This document shows, in pieces, positions 44,101-52,313 of a DNA stretch of 64,000 bases (positions are counted from its first letter, which is position 1; each line of letters starts with the position of its first letter). This DNA is from an uncultured Myxococcales bacterium (lineage in GTDB: Bacteria > Myxococcota_A > Bradymonadia > UBA7976 > VGTA01): positions 103,133 to 167,132 of the forward strand of contig CAKZRU010000164.1 in NCBI GenBank assembly GCA_937146725.1. Direction: 5' to 3'. The notes under the pieces are model-generated. The model did not search any database. It saw only the letters and a list, made by a program, of their open reading frames with translations, and was not told the origin of the DNA. The translations under genes and the position numbers were made by a program.

Positions 44101-44655
44101 CAATGATCGATCTCGAGGTTCTATCTGTGAGTGATTATGCTGGGTTGCCAAGCCAAAATCTAATATTTTGACCTGAGCATTATCTACAGATTGAGCTTGC
44201 TTAAACAGGTTACTTGGTTTGATATCTCGGTGTATAATCCCTTGCTGATGAGCTTCACTAAGTGCCTTAAGAACTTCAATCATGATTTCTAGGCCTTCAA
44301 TCAGTGAAAATGGCCCATCTCGATCTAGCTTAGTTTGTAAGTCATGCCCCTCAAGCAGTTCCATGATGATGTAAGGGACTCGCTCAGGAGTAAGAGCATA
44401 TTTCAAAACTTTTAAAGTTTGAGCACTGTTGAGTAGGCCGGTTAGTTCTGCTTCTCGTCTAAAACGTTCACGAGCCTGAGTAGACTTTAGGAATTCTTGC
44501 CTTAAAATCTTTACGGCCACTCGACTACGATCACGAGTATTAATGCCCTGCCAGATGTCTCCCATTCCACCACGCCCAATGAGTAATTCTAGCTTAACTG
44601 AGTCAATCATGGCACCTGGTCCGATTCCTAAACTCATGACGCTTCTATACTCCAT
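41113..44655 (-). CDS. Transmembrane Ser/Thr protein kinase with RsbRD/PAS-like middle region
   Basis: The N-terminal Hanks-type kinase (~20-290) has GRGGMGDIW, VAVKILR, HRDIKPSNLF (~135), ILDFGLATQ and YYMAPEQAE, all intact. After a linker, ~350-470 is helical and resembles RsbRD-type N-terminal sensor domains (FFQAYQTQIIQKWTQAITER). It is followed by a PAS-like segment (~490-620; FSLGSETPLFCTMAGIAI). A long disordered Pro/Gln/Ser region includes five HAYQEPS units. A single helix near the end (LLNIALFLVFVSCLVLL) is followed by a short extracytoplasmic C-terminal domain. Start at 44655 or at the second Met (44637); neither has a strong ribosome site. The kinase call is firm, the sensor naming tentative. 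Confidence 0.88.
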   Translation of the reverse strand: MEYRSVMSLGIGPGAMIDSVKLELLIGRGGMGDIWQGINTRDRSRVAVKILRQEFLKSTQARERFRREAELTGLLNSAQTLKVLKYALTPERVPYIIMELLEGHDLQTKLDRDGPFSLIEGLEIMIEVLKALSEAHQQGIIHRDIKPSNLFKQAQSVDNAQVKILDFGLATQHNHSQIEPRDRSLVGTYYYMAPEQAERGAITAQTDLYAVGATLYALLTGHPPREPSAGDKSFAHFKQAAPKLKDKHPQVKAPVKLDLIIQRCLAIGPTERPENADVLRRALEQILSTIKRRAQQEDVFSLAPNQRQATWSNAAIQQTASLAPNHSNLSSTKPQHKSLSPYENQPEFSSSAIDSLASFFQAYQTQIIQKWTQAITERPEQSRLQSHNLKRKVRDYIDMFIAQAAGRPASAFNSFFEELAQLSFTHPPLELIPMITCSLFRRTVVSLLEELKLEQSALRQKESWLKQIDEMIFSFRRQFITLVNKKRIDENNNALYRLFSLGSETPLFCTMAGIAINTHPQLRAALSGDEKSGLTGRKLFDILGGFQPITPLFQILRQVAHTEPSHTLHLSNESNEGRAQDVVIHPYVVGIKNQQKLLLIIDVISERSITEYIPSYDEFDHDYASPQALPWMMTAEVPALTPELLGEVEANPYDQQSFEHVNVKKSSVLKNDAKQQRSENSIEQRTVSHSRPIQKSGVWDNYQERQANELRSQRVERTDNHVHSLDHNDQNKTNHQAEDFLSNPPHAYQESSHAYQESSHAYQEPSHAYQEPSHAYQAAEPEQSYQDLPESYQDISSIPYAHHQTYYGSDHDIEPSSISDLPKQLQTPAYSESAPILNANWSSSPIPPDTQDYLRSRSSKPLESLSQRPNERMELDSQAPTDPPKAILESSVPYVEVEPQIQIPSINPPPIPKYSKDSAPYLPQHENLEKIPDPPLSSSTVAQTNSTVNNHSAYPLVKTSNNPNRHEPITLNKRGPEPEYINSSPNAPHTDQPHQQNQAYYNRQAYVNQERAPIKRNNARITSTQTPINTQNSWLLNIALFLVFVSCLVLLRAPVTQWLAVKRTVPSSERSNQTGYEGQTKQSSLSNIKRASVEPASKSDISADISANDMVTVKVNAPKATFIKHSEQSILCNDLAFCIVPANEVIVIKSQGYKDLYLTPPELQKKKSMIWVIELEPLEQ
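42324..42428. repeat. 21-bp tandem repeat, five units, inside kinase gene
   Basis: Five in-register copies of a 21-base unit containing cttgatatgcatgaga, encoding SHAYQE(P/S) heptapeptides in the disordered linker of the kinase. Unit length is a multiple of three, so copy-number change keeps frame. Each unit contains the palindrome atgcat. Confidence 0.92.
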
Positions 44656-44845
44656 CTAAGCAATATTAAAGAATGATAACTCGACTTAACACTAAACAAT
44701 AGGATAAGAGAATCACATATAACCGGCTGAGATCACATACACGTGAACCTATATCGAATTAACATAAAACAAAACTCTGCTTTTTATTACAAGATTTAAA
44801 TAAGAAATTACAAAGATTTTCTACATTTGCCTTTAAGTTAGAGGC

Positions 44846-46657
44846 TTATTTCAAGGCATCCGGTACATCCACATGCACCTCTAATAAAACGCCTTGTTGT
44901 GTAAAGTATAGTTCTAGCGATCTAAATAATTGCTCCGAGCTTTTTAGAAGAGGCTTCTTGGCAAGCGAAGGACTTACCTTACTTTGGTACGCATCTAATT
45001 TATCTTTTAACCATGACGAAAACATGGGTGGTAAAGCAAACTGAAGAAAAGGGTTCAATGCCGGTTGCTCATGATGCTTTTCTTCTTTATTTTGCAACAT
45101 GCTTTGATGCTTTCTTTCTCCCCACTTCCCAAGGCTAAACATTAGCTTTTGTTCACTGAGTGATAGTTTGGCCTCCTTTAATCGCTCACCTAAAAAACCT
45201 AAGGTCTTAAGTTGACCATCAAGGTGGTAGTAATCGCTAGGTAACTTGGGAAGCTGTAGTAAGCTCATTGTCATATTGAGTAATAATTGTGGAGAGCTGT
45301 GTAAAATCTCAGCCCAAAGTTCAAAGTTAGGCTGAGCTAAGGTACTCATTGTTTGCTGTTTTTGGTTGGATTTAAGTGGAGTTTTTGTGTTTTGACTTTT
45401 GTGTACAACAACGCTTAAGCCCTTTAGCTCACTTAAAAAACCACTGAGCATCATAAACTCAGGAGTGCTCAACATTTGAGGCCAAGCATTCAAGGATGAG
45501 AATAATGAACAAGTCCAAGGCTTGCTTTGCCAAAACTCTAGGGTTTGTCTGATAAAGGTAAGCAATGCTCCTGTATTTAAACGAAGTGATAATGAACCTG
45601 AGTCAAGACTACGTTTTTGTAGATTTGTAGGCATCAAGTTTTTAAAACTTGGGGCAAGCTGAGATTGTAGCTTTGTCTCTAAGTGTATTTGGGTCAAAAT
45701 ATTTAGTTGCTGTTGAGTTGTCTTTTTGAGCCCAAAACTTAATGTCTGAAACGTTGTAGCAAAGCGTCGAAAGTCTGGGGCACAGGCATCAAGAATCGGC
45801 ATGGGTAGACCCAAGGCTGTTCCGCTATGTTTAAGGAGTGGTTTTTGTGAACCAAAAATCATATTTATCAGGTGATTCACTTTAATCAACCCAGAGCCTC
45901 GTGCTCCCTTGGGCAACCCTTTAAAAGATTCCATTAATTCAGAGCTTAAAGACTCAGCTTGACGATTGCGTAAAAAGTATGAGAGCAAAATAGGTTCGCT
46001 GCGTTTAGGAAGCAATGACATATGCAGAATATTTTCATGTAAACGAACTAAAAGTACCCATCTTTTCATTTCTCTGCGCCAGTAATTACCCTGATGATGA
46101 TGCACCTCTTTAAAGCCATGGTTAATGGATTGAAGGTTTTTACTGGCCCATGTTTTTAGTTTTTGAGGATCGGTAATCTCTACCACCAAAGCTGGAATCA
46201 TGCCCAAGCCATAAACCCAAAAAGCACTTGAGCTACGTATTCCCAACTCTCCTAATTCTGCTTCAGTCTGTGGAAAGGGTAGACTTGAAATAGTAGTCCA
46301 TGCTTGTTTTTCTTCCTCTGTCCAATTTGGATATGCTCTTTCTACTTTAGCATGTATCTCTTGGCTCACCTTTTTAACCAAAGTCCAATCACTGGTTCCC
46401 TCAGAGTTAGAGTCATCCCAACGGGGTTCATAACCAAAGGCAAACACCGTATTTTTAGGGATACGATCACTCAAAAAACTCTTTTTTGCTTCAGTCAACG
46501 GTGTGCTTTTCACACTGAAGGGTTTTGACTGATCAACAAAACCAACTGAATTGGATTGGGGCTGTGCATGAACTATGTTTAGACACACACTCATGCACAG
46601 AGCAAAGCCACTTACTAAGAAAAAATGGATTAAAATCTGTTTTAGGGAATAGTTCAC
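44846..46657 (-). CDS. Hypothetical secreted protein, divergent from ECF sigma gene
   Basis: No family recognised with confidence; the general pattern faintly recalls DUF3352-like secreted proteins. I prefer GTG 46657 as start, because GGAGAG lies just upstream (rc of 46660-46668) and a signal peptide follows directly (ILIHFFLVSGFALCMSVCLNIVHA). The track start at 46699 leaves only two bases to the divergent gene. The mature protein of about 575 residues has few Cys, a IPKNTVFAFGYEPRWDD opening and alternating beta/alpha character (FWVYGLGMIPALVVEITDP). Sharing a divergent promoter region with the sigma gene suggests it could belong to its regulon. Confidence 0.65.
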   Translation of the reverse strand: MNYSLKQILIHFFLVSGFALCMSVCLNIVHAQPQSNSVGFVDQSKPFSVKSTPLTEAKKSFLSDRIPKNTVFAFGYEPRWDDSNSEGTSDWTLVKKVSQEIHAKVERAYPNWTEEEKQAWTTISSLPFPQTEAELGELGIRSSSAFWVYGLGMIPALVVEITDPQKLKTWASKNLQSINHGFKEVHHHQGNYWRREMKRWVLLVRLHENILHMSLLPKRSEPILLSYFLRNRQAESLSSELMESFKGLPKGARGSGLIKVNHLINMIFGSQKPLLKHSGTALGLPMPILDACAPDFRRFATTFQTLSFGLKKTTQQQLNILTQIHLETKLQSQLAPSFKNLMPTNLQKRSLDSGSLSLRLNTGALLTFIRQTLEFWQSKPWTCSLFSSLNAWPQMLSTPEFMMLSGFLSELKGLSVVVHKSQNTKTPLKSNQKQQTMSTLAQPNFELWAEILHSSPQLLLNMTMSLLQLPKLPSDYYHLDGQLKTLGFLGERLKEAKLSLSEQKLMFSLGKWGERKHQSMLQNKEEKHHEQPALNPFLQFALPPMFSSWLKDKLDAYQSKVSPSLAKKPLLKSSEQLFRSLELYFTQQGVLLEVHVDVPDALK

Positions 46658-46725
46658 GCTATGCTCTCCGTTCTTAAACAAATAACGATTATTGATCAAT
46701 CATGAGAAATACTTTTGAGGTGTAT

Positions 46726-47379
46726 ATGTCAAGTGACCGCCGTCGAGAGAGGAAAAGACTTGCTTCCCAAGCGGTCGATCTCACTCAGTTTGAACAGTTT
46801 TATAAACAATACTATAGGTTCCTAAAATCAAATGCTTTAAAAAGTTGTCATGATGCGCCTACAGCCGAGTTACTCACTCATGAGGCCTTTGCGCGGGCAT
46901 CAAGAGCCTTTCATCGCTTTGATCACCAATATCCAAAAGCGTGGTTAAAACAAATTTTACGAAATGTAGTCATAGACTATTACAACAAAAAGAAAAGAGA
47001 GCAGGCTTTGTTTGCTCAAACCGACTTTGATCTTGTTGAAAAAATTCATCAGCACGAAGAAAGCCAACAACAAGATGTTAAGGATTATGAAATCCTTGAA
47101 AAAGTGATTAAGAACCAAGGAAACAAAGAGCAAGTCGAACAATCCAAGGCTCTCTTTGATACTTGGGGACAAAAGTATTTACCGGCTGATATGAAGGCTA
47201 GTTTAGAAGCCCTTTCTGAAGCTCATCGGAATATCATCTTAGCGAGAGAGGTTCTTGGCTATAACTATTCTGATATTAGCGTTACCTTTGAGATCAAAGA
47301 AGGCACCGTTATGAGTCGTCTAAGCCGTGCTCGTAAAGCACTTAAAGATCAACTTGATGAATACAAATCAAATCAATAA
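46726..47379 (+). CDS. ECF-type RNA polymerase sigma factor
   Basis: Region 2: FEQFYKQYYRFLKSNALKSC, LTHEAFARASRAFHRF, AWLKQILRNVVIDYYNKK. Region 4: LEALSEAHRNIILAREVLGY, IKEGTVMSRLSRARKALK. An insertion of about 50 acidic/charged residues (EESQQQDVKDYEILEKVI) separates them. I use ATG 46726, which has GAGG five bases upstream, rather than the track's 46702, which lacks a ribosome site. An anti-sigma gene follows 74 bases on. It is divergent from the secreted protein across 68 bases. Confidence 0.9.
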   Translation: MSSDRRRERKRLASQAVDLTQFEQFYKQYYRFLKSNALKSCHDAPTAELLTHEAFARASRAFHRFDHQYPKAWLKQILRNVVIDYYNKKKREQALFAQTDFDLVEKIHQHEESQQQDVKDYEILEKVIKNQGNKEQVEQSKALFDTWGQKYLPADMKASLEALSEAHRNIILAREVLGYNYSDISVTFEIKEGTVMSRLSRARKALKDQLDEYKSNQ

Positions 47380-47453
47380 ATCCTACTGATATTAAATATT
47401 CTTATAACTAAACTTACCTAGCTAGACTTCCCTCAACAAGATGGGAGATAATC

Positions 47454-48512
47454 ATGAAGCCAAATACAATTCCACTTAATCCTTATTCTCCTCTATTTCC
47501 ACACGGTCCAGCCCTTGCTACTTCACGCTTGGATTGGCAAGAGTTGGAACTGCTCTTTGAAGATTTTCCTTATGAGCTCTGCAAACGATTTGAATTAGTT
47601 GCCTCATTCTATGATGATGGAGCTTGCTCAGAGAAAGTAAATCAAGAACTCTTAATGCATTTAGAAACTTGTTCTCAGTGCCAAACAGAATTAACGACCC
47701 AAAGAGAGATGAGCGAGAGCTTTCTTTCACTTAGAAGTACACTTGCTGGCTCTGAGATTGAAGTAACCGAATCTGAGATTGAAGAGAGCTTTCAAAGTTT
47801 TCTCAATCATTACGGTGATCAGTTAGGTCAACAAGCGCAAGAAGTAGAGCCTAATGAACAGGATAACAGCAGTGTTACTTCTACAACGCATAAGCCTAGA
47901 ATGACTGTTGAATATAGTCCATCCACTAGATTTGCGAGCAAACATAAAGCGCTATTAGGGTTGATTGGTGCCGCTGCCTTACTCTTTGCCTATGGACCAG
48001 CTTTGATTGAAACAGAAATTCAAGAAAGTCCGTTTCCTGAGGTAAATCAACCAGCACAGACTGAACTCATGCAAAAGTCACAGTTAAGTCAAGCTTCACA
48101 GGACGGTCTTCCATTCAGTATAGAGCTCAATACAACAATCCGTTCAAAACTCACGCAAGAGTCTGCTGTTCTTCTGAAGCTTCATCATATTGTGTCTGTT
48201 AATGGACAAAGCTCAGCTCAATATGATTGGCGCTTTAAAAGCCAAACGATCCCTGTGCATTTAACAGTGACTTCGCTTACACCAGCACAGGCTATACAGC
48301 TAACCCAAAAACTAAAGTCAAAGGGTGAGGGTCTCAAGATTTTAAAAGAGAGTAAACAGCAAGAACTATTGATTAACAGTCATCAATCGGAGCAAATGCA
48401 GCATATTGAATATGTACAAGATCATCGGCACTTCCAATGGTCTAGTCAACATTCTAATGCAATCCCCTTGCTACACTTGCTTGCTGAACAACAGGCCGCA
48501 AGTGACGATTAA
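47454..48512 (+). CDS. Zinc-finger anti-sigma factor (ZAS-like), single-pass membrane protein
   Basis: The cytoplasmic half holds HLETCSQC, the H-x3-C-x2-C core of ZAS/zf-HC2 anti-sigma factors, within LELVASFYDDGACSEKVNQE-like sequence (about residues 45-85). One membrane helix lies near 165-182 (KALLGLIGAAALLFAYGPAL), then a roughly 170-residue extracytoplasmic domain. GGGAG lies seven bases before the ATG. It follows the ECF sigma gene, the usual arrangement for a membrane anti-sigma that releases its sigma after an envelope signal. The distal domain is unrecognised and may be the sensor. Confidence 0.85.
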   Translation: MKPNTIPLNPYSPLFPHGPALATSRLDWQELELLFEDFPYELCKRFELVASFYDDGACSEKVNQELLMHLETCSQCQTELTTQREMSESFLSLRSTLAGSEIEVTESEIEESFQSFLNHYGDQLGQQAQEVEPNEQDNSSVTSTTHKPRMTVEYSPSTRFASKHKALLGLIGAAALLFAYGPALIETEIQESPFPEVNQPAQTELMQKSQLSQASQDGLPFSIELNTTIRSKLTQESAVLLKLHHIVSVNGQSSAQYDWRFKSQTIPVHLTVTSLTPAQAIQLTQKLKSKGEGLKILKESKQQELLINSHQSEQMQHIEYVQDHRHFQWSSQHSNAIPLLHLLAEQQAASDD

Positions 48513-48518
48513 AACTTT

Positions 48519-49172
48519 CTAGAGATGATGGCGTCTTGGCCACCATGGTCCATTTAAAAGCTCTCCTTGAGCTGATAGGTGCATAACACAAGTTTCAATC
48601 TCACCTGCGTTTTCATTCTTATCTTGATAAGGTAATTGTGAAATTAGCACTGCACTAATTTCTGGGCTAACCGGTACAGAAATCGCTGATATTGGATGAT
48701 GATAACCAGTGACCTGATGATGTGATTCACCATAATGAATTAAAAAAGCATCTGGGGATCCAATCAGTTCGTCATGAAAGCAAAGTTTGATTTGATCAAA
48801 ACTAAATGGCTTTTTTGGAATCGGTAAGAGGTTCATGTTTTGAGTCCATAGAGCGCCTTGGATTGGGTCTCTTAAAAATTGATTTCTTCTTTCTTCATGC
48901 AAGCCTTGCAGTAGACTGGTTTTGTATTGAGGTATCGGCGGGGGACGTTCAAGATTCTCCAATGCTGAACAAAGAACGTTCAGTTCATAGGGATGAGCAA
49001 TAACATTAGAAACGCCAAGTCTTCTTAAAGTCCAAAGTAGATCAGAATACGGTTTTAGCTTTAGCTGTGGACTAGATGTGCTTTCAACTTGATCATTATT
49101 TAAATCAACACTAGTTCTAGTCGTCATACTCACAAGCGCGATAAGAGGTCTACTTTTAGGATGATCTAACAT
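48519..49172 (-). CDS. Hypothetical protein downstream of DUF692/MNIO gene
   Basis: A 217-residue soluble protein without recognised domain. Visible features are LWTLRRLGVSNVIAHPYELN, an acidic/His-rich stretch (HYGESHHQVTGYHHPISAIS) and a C-terminus GPWWPRRHHL. It follows the DUF692-family gene by 61 bases on the same strand. Multinuclear iron oxidases of that family usually act with an adjacent partner protein that recruits the peptide substrate. This could be such a partner, but that rests on position only. It ends six bases from the convergent anti-sigma gene. Confidence 0.55.
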   Translation of the reverse strand: MLDHPKSRPLIALVSMTTRTSVDLNNDQVESTSSPQLKLKPYSDLLWTLRRLGVSNVIAHPYELNVLCSALENLERPPPIPQYKTSLLQGLHEERRNQFLRDPIQGALWTQNMNLLPIPKKPFSFDQIKLCFHDELIGSPDAFLIHYGESHHQVTGYHHPISAISVPVSPEISAVLISQLPYQDKNENAGEIETCVMHLSAQGELLNGPWWPRRHHL

Positions 49173-49233
49173 AATTTGGCTTCATGATTTCTACTGGATT
49201 ATTAAGGTTGTTTATGCTCTAAGTGCTCAACAC

Positions 49234-50130
49234 TTATTTACTTCTCCATGCTGAATGAGAAGGTAGGTGCATATCTAGATGTTGCCTTAATTCTAACAGA
49301 GGCGCTTGGCATGACTCAAATGAGTTTCTTTCGCACTCAAAGATCACTGCTCTTAACTCAGTGAGTTGATCTGCAATCATATTAAAAAGCGACCATGTTT
49401 CGGGTAATATGACCGGAGAATGGTCATCGGCAATATAGGCAAGTCCTTGATGCACTTTGTGGCTACCACCCGCCATATGAACTTCGATCACCTTATCTAT
49501 TGGAAAGCCATCTATTCCGGTCTCTAAAGAAAAGCCCATCGCATTTTGATAAATACTCAAATGCGCTAGATCAAGAAGCATACCTGTGTCAGCTCGTTCC
49601 AAAACGATCGCAAAGAAGTCTAAGATATGTAAAGGACCAACATAGATATGTCCGGGCGGATTTTCTGGTAAAACTTCAAGGCCGGTTTCTTCTCTTAACT
49701 TGATAATGCCATCAGCCAAAGCATACGCACTATCCTTAGTCAAGATGGGTGGTAATAACAGCATATGTCCTTCAGAACGAGGACCATGATGCCACAGGCC
49801 GGCATCTCCACATAGCCAAGCTGGTTGAGCAAGTTCAATCAGCGCTCTTACCTGAGCCAACCATTCATCATCAAAGTCGTTTGGGTCATCAAGATTGATA
49901 TCTAAGAAATGATAGGTTGTTGGTTGCTTATCCTTAATCCAATTTAAGGCATCTGTATCAAGGCCTTTAATCACCTCAATGCCTAACTCCAAAACCTCAG
50001 CACACTGAGGTAAGGTTTTTTTTAAACGCTCTAAATCTAATGAACCTTCAGCTTGAAAGGCACCATACTCGGTTGAAATTCCCATACCCAAAGTTGGAAG
50101 AGCTTCTAAACGTTTATAAAATTGACCCAT
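49234..50130 (-). CDS. DUF692 family (MNIO-like) protein
   Basis: A TIM-barrel type protein of 298 residues. Candidate metal-ligand segments in DUF692 order are EVLELGIEV, TYHFLDIN, VLPENPPGH, DLAHLSIYQNAMG, IEVHMAGGSH, DDHSP and FECERNS. DUF692 includes multinuclear non-heme iron oxidases that rework cysteines or other residues of ribosomal peptides. The N-terminal segment (GMGISTEYGAFQ) lacks the His commonly found in the experimentally studied branch, so metal occupancy may differ. It is 33 bases after the Cys-rich protease gene and 61 before an unrecognised gene. No small precursor ORF is evident nearby. Confidence 0.75.
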   Translation of the reverse strand: MGQFYKRLEALPTLGMGISTEYGAFQAEGSLDLERLKKTLPQCAEVLELGIEVIKGLDTDALNWIKDKQPTTYHFLDINLDDPNDFDDEWLAQVRALIELAQPAWLCGDAGLWHHGPRSEGHMLLLPPILTKDSAYALADGIIKLREETGLEVLPENPPGHIYVGPLHILDFFAIVLERADTGMLLDLAHLSIYQNAMGFSLETGIDGFPIDKVIEVHMAGGSHKVHQGLAYIADDHSPVILPETWSLFNMIADQLTELRAVIFECERNSFESCQAPLLELRQHLDMHLPSHSAWRSK

Positions 50131-50163
50131 ATTAAAGCCTATTTCATCCTTTTAGAATTTCAT

Positions 50164-51897
50164 TTAGGTAAGTTGACGTCGCCATATCACCATGAAGCAT
50201 AAGAAAATTAAGCTCAACCCAAAAGGTTTTCTTTTGTGGTGACTATCACAGCCAAAGCCATCATCTGCTTTATTGCTTTCCTCATCAATAATGCTGATGC
50301 CCATTTCTGCACCAGCCTCACCAATAATCATAGGGCCATCCATGATTTCAGTAGTACCTGCATTCATTTCATCTCCTGCAGTTTCCATCATTGAAGGCTC
50401 CTCACCACATGTAAGTCCCTCTGGGCAAATCCCAACATCCTCATAATTGCTATTCACACATAACTTTCGGCCATTTTGATCTACGCAGCTTGAGCCTTCC
50501 CGGCATTCTGCATCTGTTTCGCAGCTTCGTGTACAGACATTACTACCACCTATATTTGCACACACGCCACTCGCACAATCTTCTCCTCTAGTACATGCCT
50601 CGCATACCTGACAGGTTCCATCGTCTTGTTGGGGCGTAGGCTGTACTCCTTCTCCTCCACATACATAGCCTTGAGGACAGACACCACTAAAGTAAACATC
50701 TGAATTTAAGCAGTACTTTTCATTATCACTTACATCAATGCAGTCTGTCGTTTCTGGGCACTCAAAATTACCACGACAAGGATAGGAACAGATTCCACCA
50801 CCTTGTAGTTGTAAGCAAACTGCACCTTGTCCACCACATTCTTCATCAGTAACACAACTATTACATACTGGACAGCGCCCACCGCGGTCACCACTGACTA
50901 AGTCATCACAAAGATCGCCAATCCCGTCTTGATCATAATCAGCTTGGCTTGGATTTGCGACCTCAATACAGTTGTCATAACGATCTGGTAAGCCGTCTTC
51001 ATCATTATCAGGAGCAGGGCCATTTTCAGGTCCTGCAACCCATGATGCCGGCTCATAGCCACCACTCACCGCAGCTTGGGTCGCAACATCCCTAATCCAT
51101 TGAGCATAGCGAATGACATCGGTATATACAGGGTAAATACAGCCTTCAGGTCCTCTTGATAGAACACCAATCACCTGCTCATTAACATCTAAAGCGGGTC
51201 CACCACTATCACCTTGGCATGTCCCATCATTGCCTACCCATTCGTTATCATAAATCCCTTGATTATTATCTTGGCAACCATTTTGAAAGCCAGAACAAAT
51301 CACTCTTCGGTCTTCAATTGAACGACGAACTCCTGCACCATCACCTTGTCCAGTATGGCCATATCCTGCCGCCGTAAACCGCTCATTCACAATCACAGGT
51401 TCATCTAAGCGAGGGCGAATTGGGATCGCATCAGAGCTCATCACATTCTGATTAAGTACCAGCAACGCAACATCATTACCACAAACCTCAGCCTCTGCTT
51501 CAGGAACGATAATTTCGCTTACCCCGTAATAACCAAAACGTGGAAACTCTGTTTTGGTGGTGACGTAAATGTCATTTGGACTGTATACTGCCCCAAAAGT
51601 CGAATAACCACAAGCAATCCCCTCTGAGGATGTTGGCGCAATACAATGCTGTGCAGTCAAAACTAAGTTTGGAGCAATTAAACTTCCGGAACAGGCACCA
51701 CCAGCCCAACCTTGTTGAATCACTAAACCCACCACATAGGTTCGATCTTCTTCAGTCACTCCACCTTGTATTTCACTTTGCAGTGATTCAAAAACCGGAC
51801 TCTCTTGCTTTTCATCAAATACCTCTTGATCATTTTGCTTTGCTTGACAGGCAGCCAAGCATAAACCGATCAACGCAACTAACCTTTGATTTACCAT
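50164..51897 (-). CDS. Trypsin-like (S1) serine protease with Cys-rich modules, lipobox and MYXO-CTERM-like tail
   Basis: Start moved to ATG 51897 (AAGG eight bases upstream), giving a lipoprotein signal MVNQRLVALIGLCLAAC with LAAC lipobox. The S1 domain has VLTAQHC (His), CGNDVALLVL (Asp) and TCQGDSGGPALD (Ser). It is followed by one TSP3-type unit (NPSQADYDQDGIGDLCD) and two Cys-rich modules (CNSCVTDEECGGQGAVC; CEACTRGEDCASGVC). An AGDEMNAG tract precedes a C-terminus GFGC, then LSLIFLCFMVI and WRR, as in MYXO-CTERM proteins. Having both an N-terminal lipobox and a C-terminal sorting-type tail is odd. Probably a surface-anchored or released exoprotease. Confidence 0.88.
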   Translation of the reverse strand: MVNQRLVALIGLCLAACQAKQNDQEVFDEKQESPVFESLQSEIQGGVTEEDRTYVVGLVIQQGWAGGACSGSLIAPNLVLTAQHCIAPTSSEGIACGYSTFGAVYSPNDIYVTTKTEFPRFGYYGVSEIIVPEAEAEVCGNDVALLVLNQNVMSSDAIPIRPRLDEPVIVNERFTAAGYGHTGQGDGAGVRRSIEDRRVICSGFQNGCQDNNQGIYDNEWVGNDGTCQGDSGGPALDVNEQVIGVLSRGPEGCIYPVYTDVIRYAQWIRDVATQAAVSGGYEPASWVAGPENGPAPDNDEDGLPDRYDNCIEVANPSQADYDQDGIGDLCDDLVSGDRGGRCPVCNSCVTDEECGGQGAVCLQLQGGGICSYPCRGNFECPETTDCIDVSDNEKYCLNSDVYFSGVCPQGYVCGGEGVQPTPQQDDGTCQVCEACTRGEDCASGVCANIGGSNVCTRSCETDAECREGSSCVDQNGRKLCVNSNYEDVGICPEGLTCGEEPSMMETAGDEMNAGTTEIMDGPMIIGEAGAEMGISIIDEESNKADDGFGCDSHHKRKPFGLSLIFLCFMVIWRRQLT

Positions 51898-52313
51898 AAT
51901 CTTACCTTTTATATCTGTCTGCACTACAAACACGGTTTAATCAGACCATGAGCAAAGATACGAGAGCGAGTGTAAAATCTGACACCTCACCAATCACAGA
52001 TACCCTTTGGCTTTTAATGAATCAAAAACAGAAAAGAAGTTATGCACTTAGCATCGACGATCTCTATTTTTGCTTACAAAAAAACATAAACTCGATAAAG
52101 AAATCGATCAGTAATAGACCTGTAAAATGAGAATTTCAGTTAACCATAAAGCAGAATAAATCGCTGATAAAAGACTTACATGGTTTTGATATTAACCGAT
52201 TTTAAGCTGAGTAAAGATCAATCACTGTCATGCTTATATTCATATCCTATTGTGGATGAAATATACGGATAGACTAGATCAACCTGATCAACGAATGTTC
52301 GAAAGATTTTGTT
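51898..52313. other. 416-base stretch without a supported gene
   Basis: Lies between two minus-strand genes. The only ORF in it (51948-52130, plus) has no ribosome site and no recognisable product. The stretch is AT-rich. A weak GATCA/TGATC pair lies near 52277-52289 just past the kinase stop. It should hold the promoter of the protease gene at its left end, but I see no clear -35/-10. Confidence 0.5.

Noticed and set aside
48519-49172. Assigning the 217-aa protein as an HvfC/DUF2063-type MNIO partner
   Set aside because: Position fits, but I could not see DUF2063 motifs; kept as hypothetical.
51948-52130. 60-aa plus-strand ORF in the 416-base gap
   Set aside because: No ribosome site, no recognisable domain, low-complexity Lys/Asn/Ser composition; could be chance in AT-rich DNA.
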